In this document: positions 5,962 through 7,111 of the stretch, piece by piece
Position numbering within the stretch: position 1 is the first letter of the stretch
Layout of the letters: each line of letters starts with the position of its first letter
NCBI GenBank assembly: GCA_021799325.1
Contig: JAJZAS010000076.1
Coordinates: 1 to 7,111 of the forward strand
From: Bacillota bacterium
Lineage (GTDB): Bacteria; Bacillota; Bacilli; Alicyclobacillales; SLC66
DNA: 7,111 nt
Direction of reading: 5' to 3'
Translations under genes and position numbers: made by a program
Notes under the pieces: generated by a model
The model's database searches: none
Told to the model about the DNA's origin: nothing
What the model saw: only the letters and a program-made list of their open reading frames with translations

Positions 5962-6285
5962 TTATACATTTGAGGATAAGGCTTGGCGAGTTTTCAGTAT
6001 CCAAATTTCGTTTTCATTGTCAAATTGCTTAATTTTCAAAAGATCGATGTTGGCGTCAATTTTCTCCAAACGGCGATCCACCTTGTTAAATCGGGTGTTC
6101 ATTTCAGCACGCAGTTCGTTGACTTCAGCACGCAGTTCGTTGACTTCAGCACGCAGTTCGTTGACTTCGGTACGCAGTTCATTGACTTCAGCACGCAGTT
6201 CGTTGACTTCGGTACGAAGTTCATTGAATCCTTTTGTAAGATCCATTATGGCACCATACACCATGTCCCAGGTCTTTTCAGCCAT
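5962..6285 (-). CDS. small coiled-coil protein with six tandem heptads
   Basis: This is a 107-residue, probably cytosolic and highly helical protein of unknown function. After MAEKTWDMVYGAIMDLTKGF come six uninterrupted heptads of the form N-E-L-R-[T/A]-E-[V/M] (residues 21-62), then a helical tail that keeps the pattern (VDRRLEKIDANIDLLKIK). Leucine and valine occupy the core positions, so a parallel dimer or trimer is likely. Small ELR-heptad proteins of this kind are common in Bacilli and Clostridia and are usually annotated as hypothetical. The open frame extends to an ATG at 6345, but AGGAGG (6299-6294) lies eight bases ahead of the ATG at 6285-6283, which is chosen. It is divergent from the pirin gene, and its stop is 16 bp from the DnaA-box inverted repeat. 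No signal peptide or membrane segment is seen. Confidence 0.82.
   Translation of the reverse strand: MAEKTWDMVYGAIMDLTKGFNELRTEVNELRAEVNELRTEVNELRAEVNELRAEVNELRAEMNTRFNKVDRRLEKIDANIDLLKIKQFDNENEIWILKTRQALSSNV
6104..6229. repeat. six tandem 21-bp repeats inside the coiled-coil gene
   Basis: There are six units of exactly 21 bp. Units at 6104-6124, 6125-6145, 6146-6166 and 6188-6208 are identical (TCAGCACGCAGTTCGTTGAC plus T). The unit at 6167-6187 differs by a few bases, and the unit at 6209-6229 is the most diverged. Every unit is in frame and encodes one heptad. Near-identity at silent positions indicates recent expansion by slippage or unequal exchange. Confidence 0.95.
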
Positions 6286-6315
6286 TTGACCATCCTCCTC
6301 AACACCTACCAGACA

Positions 6316-6321
6316 AGTATA
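6316..6321 (-). promoter_or_regulatory. -10 element candidate for the coiled-coil gene
   Basis: On the minus strand TATACT (6321-6316) matches five of six -10 bases and would start transcription near 6309, just upstream of AGGAGG. The -35 is poor (TGCAAC with 17 bases, or GTGCAA with 18). The -10 lies in the 8-bp palindrome AGTATACT (6316-6323). Confidence 0.35.
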
Positions 6322-6395
6322 CTCGATGTCTTGTCCTAGTTGCACGAGACTTCACAAAGTCATATCTTTTTTAAGCATTGAATGATGTCATAAAA

Positions 6396-6422
6396 ACTAC
6401 GGGAATCTCCTGTTTTCGTAGT
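6396..6422 (-). terminator. weak hairpin in the coiled-coil/pirin intergenic region
   Basis: ACTACG (6396-6401) pairs with CGTAGT (6417-6422), and GGA (6402-6404) can pair with TCC (6408-6410) inside. On the minus strand it is followed by TTTTATG, giving about five T residues in a row after the stem. It could stop antisense transcription from the pirin side, or it may be an incidental fold. The remainder of 6346-6433 shows nothing I can name. Confidence 0.25.
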
Positions 6423-6433
6423 AAAATGGAAAT

Positions 6434-6462
6434 TTGACAGTAAACATGGTACTTGCTTAATT
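6434..6462 (+). promoter_or_regulatory. secondary promoter-like element upstream of pirin
   Basis: A perfect -35 TTGACA (6434-6439) is followed after 17 bases by TTAATT (6457-6462), only three of six. The -10 area is part of the 10-bp palindrome CTTAATTAAG (6456-6465). It could be a second, regulated start for pirin. Confidence 0.3.
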
Positions 6463-6480
6463 AAGGCTGACAATTAATCG

Positions 6481-6500
6481 GGTTGTTGCAAAGCAATACC
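6481..6500. promoter_or_regulatory. imperfect dyad over the pirin -35
   Basis: The arms GGT-TG-TTGC and GCAA-T-ACC surround AAA, with the core TTGC-AAA-GCAA (6486-6496) perfect. It coincides with the -35 hexamer of the pirin promoter, as expected of a repressor site. Confidence 0.3.
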
Positions 6501-6514
6501 TTGGTTGTTATAAT
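6486..6514 (+). promoter_or_regulatory. sigma-A promoter for pirin with extended -10
   Basis: TTGCAA (6486-6491, four of six) is followed after exactly 17 bases by a perfect TATAAT (6509-6514) preceded by TG-N (6506-6508). Transcription should begin near 6521, leaving a leader of about 50 AT-rich bases before the start codon. It is the best vegetative promoter in the window. Confidence 0.75.
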
Positions 6515-6571
6515 AAAAATAGTTACTAAAAAATAATAAGTAAAAATGACTGATTTTGAGGAGATTGGAAA

Positions 6572-7111
6572 ATGGCACTTGTAAAATTTGATGGACAAAA
6601 CCACTTGGCGATGATGGGGAAGAATTTGATTCGCTTGTTCCCCAATTATCACGTATCCTATATCGATCCGTTTCTTTTTCTCGATCACTTTGCGATTCAA
6701 AAGCCAGGCGGCTTCCCTGATCACCCACATCGGGGATTTGAGATCATCACCTATGTGTTAGACGGTGCCGTAGCGCATGCGGACAGCGCAGGACATGAAA
6801 GCGTGATTGAAAAACTCGGCGTACAAAGGGTTCTTGCCGGGCGGGGGATCATCCATTCGGAAATGCCGGGAACGGATGGCATCGATCATGGCCTACAGTT
6901 GTGGATCAACCTGCCCCGGGCAGAAAAGAAACTCGATCCGGAGTACCAGGAGCTTCGCCCCAACGAATTACCGGTCGAAGCGATCAAAGGAATCCGCATA
7001 CGACACCTGGTGGGAAGTGACTCGCCAGTGGCGATGAGGCGTCCGATGTCTTATCAGGACCTTGTATGGGAAAGTGATACAGAGCATGTCATGGATATAC
7101 CGGGTGGTTAT
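6572..7111 (+). CDS. pirin family protein (cupin, partial, 3' end outside window)
   Basis: The first 180 residues of a pirin are present, and the reading frame is open to the window edge. Pirins are double-cupin, iron-binding cytosolic proteins. Some bacterial members (such as E. coli YhhW) have quercetin 2,3-dioxygenase activity, and others act as redox-linked regulators. All four metal ligands of the N-terminal cupin are visible: His51 and His53 in FPDHPHRGFE, and His95 and Glu97 in GRGIIHSEMPG. The family block HGLQLWINLPRAEKK follows. The start ATG at 6572 has GAGGAG (6558-6563) eight bases upstream, and a strong promoter precedes it. The family's usual length is about 230-300 residues, so 50 or more are missing. 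Whether this one degrades flavonoids cannot be judged from this portion. Confidence 0.93.
   Translation, partial: MALVKFDGQNHLAMMGKNLIRLFPNYHVSYIDPFLFLDHFAIQKPGGFPDHPHRGFEIITYVLDGAVAHADSAGHESVIEKLGVQRVLAGRGIIHSEMPGTDGIDHGLQLWINLPRAEKKLDPEYQELRPNELPVEAIKGIRIRHLVGSDSPVAMRRPMSYQDLVWESDTEHVMDIPGGY

Noticed and set aside
6104..6229. Short regular repeats considered as a CRISPR array
   Set aside because: The units are directly abutting with no unique spacers and encode in-frame heptads.
5983..6339. Plus-strand open frames opposite the coiled-coil gene (118 and 90 codons) with repeated FSTQFVD or RSSLTSA peptides
   Set aside because: They are the reverse reading of the 21-bp repeats, which keep all frames open. 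They lack ribosome binding sites, while the minus-strand frame has AGGAGG and a sensible coiled coil.
6465..6480. CTGACAATTAATCGG resembling the -35 region of trp/tac promoters
   Set aside because: No -10 stands at the required distance; the real promoter is 20 bp further on.
6461..6730. Minus-strand frames of 84-89 codons across the pirin start
   Set aside because: They run opposite the strong pirin promoter and the conserved HPHRGFE region, with no matching protein family or start signals.

Overview
The window looks like chromosomal DNA of an endospore-forming Bacillota bacterium. The evidence is an alpha/beta-type small acid-soluble spore protein gene behind a good forespore (sigma-G) promoter, strong AAGGAGG-type ribosome binding sites, several TTG and GTG starts, and moderate GC with AT-rich intergenic regions. 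The form of the spore protein recalls the Alicyclobacillaceae and relatives; that placement is inference. No transposase, integrase, phage gene, CRISPR array, tRNA or rRNA is visible.

Layout from left to right. Positions 1-213 hold no intact gene: a short plus-strand stretch resembles the C-terminal domain of a sulfite-oxidase-type molybdoenzyme, and a hairpin follows it. The minus-strand spore protein gene (214-426) is divergent from a plus-strand major facilitator transporter (575-1891). That transporter converges on a minus-strand PaaI-like hotdog thioesterase (1994-2410) across a strong bidirectional terminator. The thioesterase is divergent from a PAS-PAS-GGDEF diguanylate cyclase (2604-3842). 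The region between them carries a palindrome, an FNR/CRP-like site and a 16-bp direct repeat. The cyclase is followed closely by a small six-helix membrane protein whose C-terminal third looks like a two-helix ion-channel pore with the selectivity filter replaced (3886-4527). A second, drug-exporter-like MFS protein comes next (4583-5890), with its own possible promoter and a start codon that a hairpin could cover.

Behind the second transporter lies a 15-bp perfect inverted repeat made of DnaA-box sequences (5889-5946). A minus-strand gene follows for a small cytosolic protein containing six NELR[TA]E[VM] heptads (5962-6285), encoded by nearly identical 21-bp repeats. The window ends inside a pirin gene (6572 onward) that has all four iron ligands and a near-ideal sigma-A promoter.

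Most genes look like independent single units. The one likely functional pairing is the cyclase with the channel-like membrane protein, 43 bp apart on the same strand. Three start sites were moved inward from the longest open frame because a clear ribosome binding site lies inside it (thioesterase, cyclase, coiled-coil protein). I see no clear multi-gene defence or biosynthetic system. The most unusual items are the DnaA-box hairpin, the filter-less channel-like protein beside the cyclase, the recently expanded heptad array and the structured cyclase/thioesterase intergenic region.
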